9,774 bases of DNA from Candidatus Woesearchaeota archaeon (lineage in GTDB: Archaea > Nanobdellota > Nanobdellia > Woesearchaeales > GW2011-AR9), in assembly GCA_016213985.1 (NCBI GenBank), contig JACRPJ010000021.1:1-9774 (forward strand). The letters are read 5' to 3'. How positions within the stretch are numbered: position 1 is the first letter of the stretch; each line of letters begins with the position of its first letter. The notes below the pieces were generated by a model that was given only the letters and a program-made list of their open reading frames with translations, was not told the origin of the DNA and made no database searches. Position numbers and translations under genes: made by a program. Shown in pieces: positions 1-7,668 of this stretch.

Positions 1-3000
1 AGTTCAGCAATCTTCCAGTAGTCAATGGCCAGGTTTTCTCTCCTTCCAGAGCAGAACTAGGCTCGTTGGCATTCAGACAATCACATCCCTGCTGTCCGCA
101 ATCGCTGGTTCCTGGATAGAGCAAATCTTCTTTACCCACACATTTAAGGTAAACCTTGGCAGTTCTGATCTTAAATCCCGGAACTATTGCCGCTCCAACT
201 CGATAATTGTAAACCGCAGTTCCTTTGGTTGGATCGTAAGTCGCCAGCTCTCTCTCTGCGGGTATCACCTGCACGTTGGTAGCGGTGGGGAACGCATAAG
301 CTGAATCCATAATAAAATCCATGCCCATCGGCCAGTCAAACCCAAATGCGGCCATGCATATTGATTGGGCATAACCCTTTGCCCCTCCAGCGAAGAACGC
401 CTGAAGATTGGCATTAGTATAATCCGAAGTTACTTCATCTATGGACGATTTCATGGTATCTTCTACCGAGCCCGCCAGAGCGGTAAACACTTCTCCTACT
501 CCTTCCAATGTCCCTCCTCCTTTGGTCTGGTCCTGGAAATTGTAAGGATTACAGCCGGAAGCCAAGTAAGCTATTCCTTTGTAAATCAAACCACAAATCT
601 GCTGCGAGAACAATGTTTTACATACCCCCGCGTCTTGTAGCCCATTTTTCTTAGCATCTAGTATACAATTTTGGGTTTGCTGTAAAATGCTACGCAGCGC
701 TACTAATCTTGCTCGGATTCCCGGCAGGCAAACGGTTTGGAAAGTTCCGATGATTTGCGTATGTGGATTTATTTCATGGGTAGTTGCTTTTCCTTCCTCT
801 CTTAAATAATCAGTAATGTAGTTTGCTCCAAAAGCCGAAGAGAAGTCCCTTCCAGCATAATATCTCCATTTAGGATAGTAAGTACCACCCGCTTTATGTT
901 CGTTGTACACCGTAGCCTGATGGTAATCCCATGGTTCTCCGGGCGCGGCATACCGGGCACTGACAGGCTGGTCCGGCTTTACTCCCTGGTCAGAGGCGCA
1001 TACACATTGCAGCAAACCAGTATTTCCTGGCTGAGGAATTATTGGAGTTCCACTTCCATCGGTTTCCACAAAACAATCGGCAGTATACCCCGCAGCATAT
1101 CTCCCCTCTTTCATCGGTTGATTGTTCTTATCCAGCCAGGTTATCTTTCCAGTAACCGGATCGATGGATTCGCGATAGCAGCCGTATCTGCCGGGTTGTG
1201 ACTGGCTTTTGTAATAATTAGATATTCCATTATCTTTGTCCGCTTTGTAACCAGGGTTACGTTCATTATTGCACACATTCTCACAAGTTTGGTCTACCCC
1301 GACAATAAAATCTTTGGAATTATACGGCCGATACACTAATAATTCTTTTTCGGTTGAAGTTAATGCTTCTGCTTCTTTAAAACTAACTGCCCGCGGGGCA
1401 ATCCACTGCAAAGTAAAAAATATTTGATTGGCCTGCAATTTCTGAGGATTGATATAATACAACTGATTATTCAGAGTGTTAAGGAAGCAAGGGAAGTTCC
1501 CGGCGGTTTTTGCCTGGGAATACACTTTTCGGTCTATGATTTCAATTATGCTACTCTTCTGTACCCCCTCAATCATTTCCTGGCAATTCTCAATCTCTCT
1601 CAGTGGCACCCCCCGGCTGCTCGAGGCACACTGCTGCTGCTCTAGAATCACCGAATCTACCTGTTGCTTTTCTTTGTCTTCGGTCCATTTCGCCGGAACG
1701 GAACGGCAGAAGAACCGATCACAGGTCCAGCGGTAAGCCTGATCCAAATATTTCTCCGTCGCCCACATACTAGCGGTAGCGGGACAGCGTGCATCTAATG
1801 TTTCCTTGGCTTTGTACTCGTCGGAATTCCATCCCGGGTAAAAACCAGGACTACCCGGATTGCTTTCCGAAGGCCAACCACCATGCTCACTAGCGTATTT
1901 TTCCCATTCTTCAATCGTACTCTTTAACAACAGGTTATTCTGATTATAGGGACAGTCTTTTTCGTCTTTATCCACCAGTTTTTTCACCTTCGAAGAGAAT
2001 GCTTCGATTTTAGAAGTGACGATGCGCACATACTTTACCATCATCTTCACGGTAAATGAACCTATACAGGTAATGCCCGCTACTTTCATCGCGGTCTCCA
2101 AGTAGGGCATCACTTTATTGATGGAATTAATTGTGGCATTTATTCCTCTTACTCCTTCATCCGCTAAGAAGTCCGGAACCAAATCGCTGCTTTCAATGGG
2201 AATATCTACAAAATAACTTAAATCATAACAGGCAACTTGAGTCTTAACCGGTCCAAGATTACCGGCATCGTCTCTTTCGGCATAATGAACTTTTATTTTA
2301 AGCGGGAATACCAGCTGGCGCTTCTTGAACTCTTCCCAATAGCTCGTCTTCTTCTCGCTCATCTTTTCCGTGCTGTGTAGGTTATAAGTGATGTACCAGG
2401 CAGTTTTATCTCCATTAGAAATCCTGCCTCGGGGAGCGTGGGGAAGAATACTGCACCCTAACTTAAAGCTGCTATCTTCTCTCATTCCCGGAGTACAGGC
2501 TGGTTCGAACTCCACATTTTGAATCACAAATGCTTCCTGTTCAAGTGCTTTTCCAGCATAACCAGAACCCTGATAACTAAGATTAAATACTGCAGTAATA
2601 GTTTCCCTGCCTTCATCTAACAATTGGGGATCTAATCTTAATGGTGCCTGGAACTGCACCAAAGAATGAATATCAAAATCAAGATTACTGGAATAACAAG
2701 TATTAATGGAGATTAGTGCTGTCGAAAATCCAGTTTTACCGCTTTGGTCTTCAGCAATTATAAAAATATGATAAGTAGAACTCTGCTGGTACTCCAGCTG
2801 CTCAAGCGGATATAAAACATACTTTTGCAAATCGTTGGGCACTTCTTGGGGAGCAAGTACCTCCAGGCTCAATGGCTCGCTTTCAAAGTTAACTCCATCA
2901 AAAGTAAAACTGCCGTTCTTATCGGCAACAGTTTTCTTCCAGGCCCGCTTGAAATCGGGGGTGTACTCGTAACCGATTTGCCGATAAACATACAAATAAA

Positions 3001-3313
3001 CCATTGCTCCTGGCTCAGTTTTGCCGTTAATATCAGAAACTGCTCTCCCCTGGAAATACTGGTTGCCCTTTTCAACTTTAAAAGTAACCATAGGTACTTT
3101 GGTATCCGAAGCAATAATAAATTTTTCACTGGTTTCCCACCCCACCTGATCCACGGCCACAACTTTAATCGTATTATCTCCCTCAATCAAATCTATCTTT
3201 TGCTTAAACGAAATGCCTTCTCCTTTGAACACCGACTTATCATTAACCAAAATCTCATAACTACAATTCTCAGTCCGGGTAAGGGACTCATAGCTAATGC
3301 AGGGCGATTGGCA
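1..3313 (-). CDS. C-terminal part of large secreted Ig-like/cysteine-rich surface protein; runs off the left edge, 5' end broken by a frameshift
   Basis: The frame is open without a stop from 3313 to base 1, about 1,100 codons, and continues past the window. It carries on the protein starting at 3963 after a one-base shift near 3302; the combined product exceeds 1,320 residues. Numbering on the joined protein: an Ig-like domain at about 222-290 (...GDNTIKVVAVDQVGWE), another beta-rich unit at about 291-425 (DINGKTEPGAMVYLYV, DKNGSFTFDG, the pattern of Ig-like/carboxypeptidase-regulatory folds), then a long unnamed region. Near 600-660 an amphipathic helical stretch starts INATINSINKVMPYLE. 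About thirty cysteines follow the frameshift, many paired (TCDRFFCRS near 745-760, QTCENVCNNE, LQCVCAS, GCDCLN), suggesting disulfides outside the cell. Similar cysteine/tryptophan-rich proteins occur in DPANN genomes from memory, but I know no family name and no function. The C-terminus and any membrane anchor lie beyond the left edge. Confidence 0.85.
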
Positions 3314-3963
3314 TCAGAAAGAATCATCGCTCCGGCGCTGGCATAATTTCCCGCTGCATCTAAGGTCACGAGGGTAATATTATTCCATTTGTTCTTCTTG
3401 ATTAAAATTCCGGCAAAAGTAAATTCTCCATCAGGTAGAGAAGTATTCTCTTTACCCGAGATGGAAGCAATCGCGGCTGTACTTGCCGCCAGCGCATCAT
3501 TTACATACAATTTTACTAATGCGCCGGTCTCAGTAAATCCTTTTACATCTACCCTATCCCCCTTAGCTATGCTGGGAAGATCCAGAACCAGCTTAGGGGG
3601 GATTATGTCAGGTAAAAGAGTAGCAAATGAATAGAAACTGCCAGAATTATTCTCTTCCACATCATTGCTCTTAACTGCATAATAATAAGTGGTATTTGCA
3701 TCAAGCTCTTCTAACCCCAAACTGTGCTTGGTTAGCAAATTAGCGTCACCAACTTCTTTTAGTGAGCCTTTATTGGAGCCGTATTTTACAAAACTATCCG
3801 CAGGGACATCAGTGCTCCAATTCACCACTGCACTATTTTCAGTTATGCTACTCACGCTGATATCAGAGAATTCCAGCGCACTTACTAAAGATGGATTAAT
3901 CACTATAAATATAACTGATAAAACCAGCAGATGATTATACCAATTTTTTTTGGCTACGTTCAT
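3193..3963 (-). CDS. N-terminal part of the same surface protein: signal peptide, fibronectin-III and Ig-like domain, frameshifted
   Basis: I start at the ATG at 3963 rather than at upstream in-frame codons because it gives a clean signal peptide: MNVAKKNWYN, then a hydrophobic run LLVLSVIFIVI and a likely type I cleavage after NPSLVSA. Residues about 31-115 are a fibronectin type III domain (SSITENSAVVNWSTDVPAD, then LDANTTYYYAVKS, the usual Tyr-rich F strand). Residues about 122-215 are an Ig-like beta domain (GALVKLYVNDALAA, WNNITLVTLDAAGN). Homologous sequence ends near residue 221 (NRP, codon at 3303-3301). From there to the stop at 3193 the frame reads a basic, non-homologous tail, while the frame one base back continues naturally with CISYESLTRTENCSYEI. 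It begins 19 nt after the upstream gene's stop, so the two are probably co-transcribed. FnIII/Ig repeats point to adhesion or surface-layer roles, not to enzymes. Confidence 0.85.
   Translation of the reverse strand: MNVAKKNWYNHLLVLSVIFIVINPSLVSALEFSDISVSSITENSAVVNWSTDVPADSFVKYGSNKGSLKEVGDANLLTKHSLGLEELDANTTYYYAVKSNDVEENNSGSFYSFATLLPDIIPPKLVLDLPSIAKGDRVDVKGFTETGALVKLYVNDALAASTAAIASISGKENTSLPDGEFTFAGILIKKNKWNNITLVTLDAAGNYASAGAMILSDANRPALAMSPLPGLRIVVMRFWLMISRCSKEKAFRLSKR
3302..3304 (-). other. Frameshift point in the large surface-protein gene
   Basis: On the minus strand a CCC run (in CGCCCTGC) marks where coding sense moves back one frame. Inserting one C would restore NRPC-ISYES and join the two halves. 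Before the site the downstream frame has a TGA at 3314-3316; after it the upstream frame ends at 3193. No X-XXY-YYZ slippery heptamer is present, so a lost base (mutation or sequencing/assembly error in a homopolymer) is more likely than programmed frameshifting. Confidence 0.8.
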
Positions 3964-3982
3964 TGTAATTTCTTGATTTTTA

Positions 3983-6004
3983 TTACTTAATCTCCGGGGG
4001 GGGAAGATATACACTATTGTAAGCTAACTCCATCATCATTTCATAGCTTTCTTCTTCGCTGGGCCTATCTTTGCTCAGCACGTGATAAGTAATGGTTTGA
4101 GCGTTCTTTAGTTTTTCCCACGGAACCAGCCACTTGCCTTTGTATCCTCCAATAAATTTAGCTTCGTCTCCTTCCTGGCGGAAAACACTCAGCTCCAAAT
4201 CATAAGCAAAATCAGCCCGAGCTAAAAACATCAATTTCTGTTCCTGAAGCTCAGATAAGCTTTCATTGGTCAATACTATATTTTGATTTGGATAAACATT
4301 TGAGGGCAGAGGCGAATATTCTACCACCGCAGTTGCTGGTTTAGCAGTACTAGCGTTGGTATTGTCGTTCCTAAAACTGAACCTAATTAGAGCAAACTCT
4401 TTACTCCCTAATTTAGTAGCCGGACCGATATGTTTGGGATCTTTAAAATCGTGCTTTACCACTCTAATGTTGCTGGCAGGGAAAACAACTACTGGAATTA
4501 AATTTAATTCCACAATCTCATTGGCTTTGGGAACGATCCGTTTCCAGTCTTCGATATAGTTTTCTTTGGTTCCCCGCAGGATTCCTCCTACACAGTAAGG
4601 TAGATTAGTGCTCACCCCGGAAAACCCCAGATGGGCAAAATCATACTCAGACTTACCTAAATCACACCGATACTGGATGCAAGTAAAAGAAAGATTAACC
4701 CCCTCCAAATCGTTACGATAATCAATCCCTTCTCCATTAGCCACAGCCTCATAAGTTTTAATGGTCAGGGGAATATTCCTAGGTTTGCAGTAATCCTCAT
4801 TGGTTACGGCATTAAGTAGATATGATGGCCTGGCAGCAAGGGCTTCTCCCCGATTGGGCTGATTTTCAATCAGGTGAACCTTGAAAGCAACCTCAAAATT
4901 ATATCCGGTAGTCTCGTCTCTCACCCTTACTTTTACTGGATAGACTAAGTCATAAGTAAACTTCCAAGTTTGTACACATAGATAAGAAAGCATGGTTCCC
5001 CCACCAATCTGAGAACTGCTCATCTTGGTTCCGGAAAGTGGAGTAACCGAAAAATGAAATGGATCACTCTCATCGAACCGGAAATGGACACTTACTTTGG
5101 GCTGCTTGAATTCCTCTCCTATATCCCAGACATAATGGTACTGGTAATAAAGCAAACCTTCCGGAAATTCTACAAAATCCGTGCCTTTGATTTTTAATTC
5201 TTTAATGTTGGTACTCAACAGCTGAAGCAGACCGCTCTTAACTTTATTCACGTCCCAGGTCTTTTTGCTGCAGCGGATCTCTACTCCGGCTACCGGAACG
5301 TTGGGAGCTTCTAAAGCAATTAAATCCTGAGTAATATCCTCTAACTTCAGAGTTTCCATCTCTCGAGTTACGATCAACTTCGCAGTATCATAAACTTTTT
5401 TCAGCTGAATCGGAGATTCAGCAACATGGTCCACTATTTCCACTACTATTTCTCCCGCTTTATTCCTTATCTCCAAGTCCCAGCGCACATTAAAGATAAC
5501 TTTGCTCTCTACGATTTCGGTGTTTACCGTGAGCGGGCCTTTTTCAATGATATCATATTCTTCTTTAAATGGTTCCCAATTGGAGACACAGCTGCGTAAA
5601 TTCAGCTGGAGGTAAGCATTTATCCGATCCTGAATTTGAAGTAGAGAGGGAATGTTAGTTTCCTGTCCGTAGGCCCAATAAGGAAGAACTTGAAACGGAG
5701 AAATTTTTAAGTGTTGGGAAGGGTTACTGGTGATATCTGCAGGAACATTAATGTATCCTGCTTGCAATCCTAATTTTAATAAAGCTTCATCTCCCAACCG
5801 CTCAATGCAGGAGGTGAGAAGATTTTCCACTTTTCCCTTTTCCGCTGGGAGCAATTCTCCGGGCTTGAATGTGAGGATTTCTTTTTGCACTAAAATTACC
5901 AGCACTACTGCTAACAGGAGAATTATTCCTAAAATGATAAAAATAGTGACCTGGGCTTTCTCAGAATCAAAAAATGTTTTTTCAACCGAGGAAGTCGTAA
6001 AAAT
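3983..6004 (-). CDS. Membrane-anchored extracellular protein with N-terminal KAQVTIFI-type helix; unknown function, DPANN-style
   Basis: A roughly 670-residue protein. The first canonical start (GTG, 5905) falls inside the transmembrane helix, so it cannot be the natural start. The in-frame sequence above it reads ...FFDSEKAQVTIFIILGIILLLAVVLVILVQ..., split here as DSEKAQVTIFIILG plus a further hydrophobic run, the typical basic-residue/AQVTIF helix of pilin-like (class III) or signal-anchor leaders seen in DPANN surface proteins. No ATG, GTG or TTG lies in this frame between 5905 and the upstream stop at 6170-6172. I place the start provisionally at ATT 6004, which has an AAAGGT Shine-Dalgarno-like element six bases upstream. 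After the helix comes a predicted outer part with a few cysteines and the stretch LLTSCIERLGDEALLKLG-LQAGYI, then mainly beta-rich sequence without a named domain. It ends in PPPEIK over a C8 run. It is the first gene of the surface-protein unit; partner or scaffold of the next gene's product is inference. Confidence 0.75.
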   Translation of the reverse strand: MFTTSSVEKTFFDSEKAQVTIFIILGIILLLAVVLVILVQKEILTFKPGELLPAEKGKVENLLTSCIERLGDEALLKLGLQAGYINVPADITSNPSQHLKISPFQVLPYWAYGQETNIPSLLQIQDRINAYLQLNLRSCVSNWEPFKEEYDIIEKGPLTVNTEIVESKVIFNVRWDLEIRNKAGEIVVEIVDHVAESPIQLKKVYDTAKLIVTREMETLKLEDITQDLIALEAPNVPVAGVEIRCSKKTWDVNKVKSGLLQLLSTNIKELKIKGTDFVEFPEGLLYYQYHYVWDIGEEFKQPKVSVHFRFDESDPFHFSVTPLSGTKMSSSQIGGGTMLSYLCVQTWKFTYDLVYPVKVRVRDETTGYNFEVAFKVHLIENQPNRGEALAARPSYLLNAVTNEDYCKPRNIPLTIKTYEAVANGEGIDYRNDLEGVNLSFTCIQYRCDLGKSEYDFAHLGFSGVSTNLPYCVGGILRGTKENYIEDWKRIVPKANEIVELNLIPVVVFPASNIRVVKHDFKDPKHIGPATKLGSKEFALIRFSFRNDNTNASTAKPATAVVEYSPLPSNVYPNQNIVLTNESLSELQEQKLMFLARADFAYDLELSVFRQEGDEAKFIGGYKGKWLVPWEKLKNAQTITYHVLSKDRPSEEESYEMMMELAYNSVYLPPPEIK
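3996..4003. repeat. G8/C8 homopolymer at the junction of the two surface-protein genes
   Basis: Eight G on the plus strand (CCCCCCCC on the coding strand) encode the prolines just before the stop of the upstream gene. The frame that would result from seven C runs without a stop through the intergenic 19 nt into the downstream gene (…PPRRLSNKNQEIT-MNVAKK). Length change here would thus fuse the two proteins. The tract is also a likely place for sequencing error. Confidence 0.85.
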
Positions 6005-6183
6005 AGAGCTACCTTTAGCTTGACCGTACCTCTTTTTTTCTATCGAGAAAAGAATATTATAAGTATTTATAAAGGTTGTGATGGGCTTACGTCTGAAAAC
6101 AGAACTATTTTTAGAAAGGATTTTCTTTACAAAGGCAGCTTCACATTGTAGACTGTTTAATCTTGTCTTTCAATAGATACACT
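6005..6183. other. Intergenic region between the PAC2 gene and the surface-protein operon
   Basis: Contains the operon TATA box and leader at its left part. The remainder (6076-6183) lies downstream of the PAC2 stop on the same strand and shows only T-rich stretches on the minus strand that could help archaeal termination. No further gene or convincing RNA structure is seen. Confidence 0.5.
6058..6075 (-). promoter_or_regulatory. TATA box for the surface-protein operon
   Basis: The minus strand reads TTTATAAATACTTATAAT, a near-ideal archaeal TATA element. Transcription would start about 25 nt on, near 6040-6045. That leaves a short leader with two Shine-Dalgarno-like elements, AGAGGT (6033-6028) and AAAGGT (6016-6011). 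Any true start codon must therefore lie downstream of about 6040. No other promoter-like sequence is seen before the second gene. Confidence 0.7.
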
Positions 6184-6993
6184 TCACCCAATATAGCTCG
6201 ACTCTTTCTTTTTTAATTTGGCTCCTGCTGCACCACTGAGCAGCTCAGCCGTCCACTCTTTGGTCTTGCTCATTAACTCTTTTTCCACTTCCATTATTTC
6301 CTTGCTCATTTTTTTGATATTTATACCATAATGAAACTTAGCTTCTAGTATTCTAAGAATTTCCTTTGCACTTTTAACCCCCAAGTACATCGGATGGCCA
6401 AAAGTCTCTGCCAGCAAAGCTACCCCTCTCACGTTTCTCTTTTTTCCCAGCCCTAATAATATCCCAGAAACCCCTACAATCGGTCCCACGACTCCAAAGA
6501 TATCTTTTTCTACTAGCATCTCCTTTTGAACATATGACTTAAACAAGCCCACATTGTTGCTGGTACAATAAATTTTAGGCTTGTCGGGGACTTGTTGCAA
6601 GCCAATTCCTCCGGTAGTTATCACCTCGGTGCACTTGTACTGTTTGGCGATCTTAAGCACTTCCTCGCAGAAGGTCCAGCAGCTTTCCTCATCAATAGGT
6701 TGTATATCTCCGACGAGTAATAATACATCCCGCTTTTTGCTCCCATCATTAAACTTCTTATAATAAATCTCCAGCTTGGGCATTTCAATCAAGTTATTCT
6801 CTCCCACAAAAACGGAGTGTGGAAACTTATGAGAAAAAAAGGAATATAGTTTTGTGGCACCTAAACTTTCCACCAAGAAATCTACCGCAATTTTACCTAC
6901 ATTACCTATTCCTGGCAGCCCTTCGATTAGGATTGGACTATTTAGAGAAGGCAGCTTCTTAACTTCAGCGGTAACCTCCCAGTCGCTATGCAT
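6184..6993 (-). CDS. PAC2-family protein (COG2047, proteasome assembly chaperone-like)
   Basis: 269 residues, the usual length for archaeal PAC2 proteins. Hallmarks are the N-terminal ILIEGLPGIGNVGK (residues 21-34), VLLLVGDIQPIDEESCWTF near 90-108, VITTGGIGLQQ near 124-134, GPIVGVSGILLGLG near 170-183 and ALLAETFGHPMYLG near 192-206. The last 60 residues are charged and helical, ending in a lysine-rich tail. Archaeal relatives (PbaA/PbaB of Pyrococcus) form oligomers, and PbaB binds or activates the 20S proteasome through a C-terminal HbYX-type motif. Here the protein ends Ser-Ser-Tyr-Ile-Gly, so tyrosine is third from last and the motif is not canonical. A role in proteasome assembly or activation is a family inference; the exact client is unknown. 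ATG at 6993 sits 27 nt from a TATA box, so the mRNA is probably leaderless. Confidence 0.9.
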   Translation of the reverse strand: MHSDWEVTAEVKKLPSLNSPILIEGLPGIGNVGKIAVDFLVESLGATKLYSFFSHKFPHSVFVGENNLIEMPKLEIYYKKFNDGSKKRDVLLLVGDIQPIDEESCWTFCEEVLKIAKQYKCTEVITTGGIGLQQVPDKPKIYCTSNNVGLFKSYVQKEMLVEKDIFGVVGPIVGVSGILLGLGKKRNVRGVALLAETFGHPMYLGVKSAKEILRILEAKFHYGINIKKMSKEIMEVEKELMSKTKEWTAELLSGAAGAKLKKKESSYIG

Positions 6994-7015
6994 TAACTAC
7001 CAGAATCTTTATTTC

Positions 7016-7024
7016 TTTATATAA
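7016..7024 (-). promoter_or_regulatory. TATA box of the PAC2 gene (leaderless)
   Basis: The minus strand reads TTATATAAA, centred about 27 nt before the A of the ATG at 6993. That spacing puts the transcription start at or next to the start codon, the arrangement of leaderless archaeal genes. Confidence 0.65.
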
Positions 7025-7088
7025 TTTTGTATTTAGTAACTAAAGTATTCGAACCAGCATCATAATCCACGACCAGGTGTTCTATTTC

Positions 7089-7544
7089 TCACCTCCAATA
7101 CCCCACGCTGTGCAGGTAATACTCTGCGGTATATTCTCCAACGTGCTTGAATCGCTTCATTAGCAATTTGAACACATCTTTCTCTTTCATTTGATTAAGT
7201 AAGTCCAAAAATCTGGAAAAAGAACCAAACCCTTTCTTTATTTTCTGAAATTCTTTAGCGTTATAAATAATACCCTCAATTTTCTTAGGGTTTTTGATAA
7301 CATTCTCTCTTTTTATTAAATCATTTGATTGTGTCTTTGCTAATTGACTTATATTAAAATTGTAGAATCCATTTCTGTATCTCTGCCAATTTTTTCTAAC
7401 CATACCCCAATTTAAACCAGCTTGGAGGATACACAGGCATAAAATTTCAAAATATTCTTGATTAGATTTTGGTTTGTTTCCGGGTCTACACTTGTTTTTA
7501 TCCTCCTTTGCATAAATGCATTCCCACGGTGCTTTATGTCTCAT
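7089..7544 (-). CDS. DNA-3-methyladenine glycosylase I (Tag)-like protein, C-terminally shortened
   Basis: 151 residues against about 187 for E. coli Tag. The family core is plain: YFEILCLCILQAGLNWGMVR (31-50) matches the FEMICLEGQQAGLSW motif, followed by RYRNGFYNFNISQLA, NVIKNPKKIEGIIYNAKEF (81-99), GSFSRFLDLL and a final helix-turn FKHVGEYTAEYYL. Tag removes 3-methyladenine from alkylated DNA in base excision repair. Trp46 is kept. Position 38 is Cys where E. coli Tag has the base-contacting Glu38. The N-terminal YHDxEWG motif is not recognisable, and the His/Cys zinc ligands near the C-terminus are absent because TGA (7091-7089) ends the frame. After the TGA, 23 in-frame codons include EHLVV, which aligns with DHVV holding a zinc-ligand His of Tag. 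The start ATG has GAGGG ten bases upstream. Activity is uncertain: a divergent enzyme or a decaying gene. Confidence 0.75.
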   Translation of the reverse strand: MRHKAPWECIYAKEDKNKCRPGNKPKSNQEYFEILCLCILQAGLNWGMVRKNWQRYRNGFYNFNISQLAKTQSNDLIKRENVIKNPKKIEGIIYNAKEFQKIKKGFGSFSRFLDLLNQMKEKDVFKLLMKRFKHVGEYTAEYYLHSVGYWR

Positions 7545-7575
7545 GTTTTGTCAACCCTCAAAAAAGTGGGGCTAA

Positions 7576-7592
7576 GGAAAACGCAGTTTTCC
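7576..7592. repeat. Perfect inverted repeat (7-bp arms, 3-nt loop)
   Basis: GGAAAAC and GTTTTCC flank a GCA loop. The hairpin is followed on the minus strand by a T6 run only about ten bases further on, so it could form part of a terminator. Confidence 0.8.
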
Positions 7593-7616
7593 GCATGCCG
7601 CACCTCGCTCCCAGTC

Positions 7617-7647
7617 GCAAGAAATGAGGAAACTACCTCATTTCTGC
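7617..7647. repeat. Strong inverted repeat, 12-bp stem with one bulge
   Basis: GAAATGAGG (7621-7629) pairs perfectly with CCTCATTTC (7636-7644) over a 6-nt loop. GCA at 7617-7619 and TGC at 7645-7647 extend the stem past one bulged A at 7620. This is the strongest hairpin in the window. Confidence 0.85.
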
Positions 7648-7652
7648 ACAGA

Positions 7653-7668
7653 AAACAAATCGTTGTTT
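7653..7668. repeat. Inverted repeat, 6-bp arms, 4-nt loop
   Basis: AAACAA (7653-7658) and TTGTTT (7663-7668) around ATCG. Weaker and AT-rich, but it forms a row with the two hairpins further left. Confidence 0.5.

Noticed and set aside
365..1736. Plus-strand ORFs of 73-101 codons
   Set aside because: They lie opposite the continuous minus-strand frame of the giant surface protein and read as low-complexity or hydrophobic shadows without domains.
3290..3310. Programmed -1 ribosomal frameshift
   Set aside because: No slippery heptamer: CGC-CCT does not allow re-pairing in the -1 frame, and no obvious downstream structure.
2825..3346. 173-codon plus-strand ORF and 105-codon minus-strand ORF (2869-3186)
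   Set aside because: Both are other frames of the Ig-like region, which translates sensibly only in the frame open from 3313 to 1.
5730..6023. 97-codon plus-strand ORF
   Set aside because: Antisense to the leader and N-terminal part of the membrane-anchored protein; no promoter or domain.
6074..6110. Possible C/D-box guide RNA (GTGATGG ... CTGA on the plus strand)
   Set aside because: Only one imperfect C box and one D box; no C'/D' pair or k-turn partner seen, and it faces the operon TATA box.
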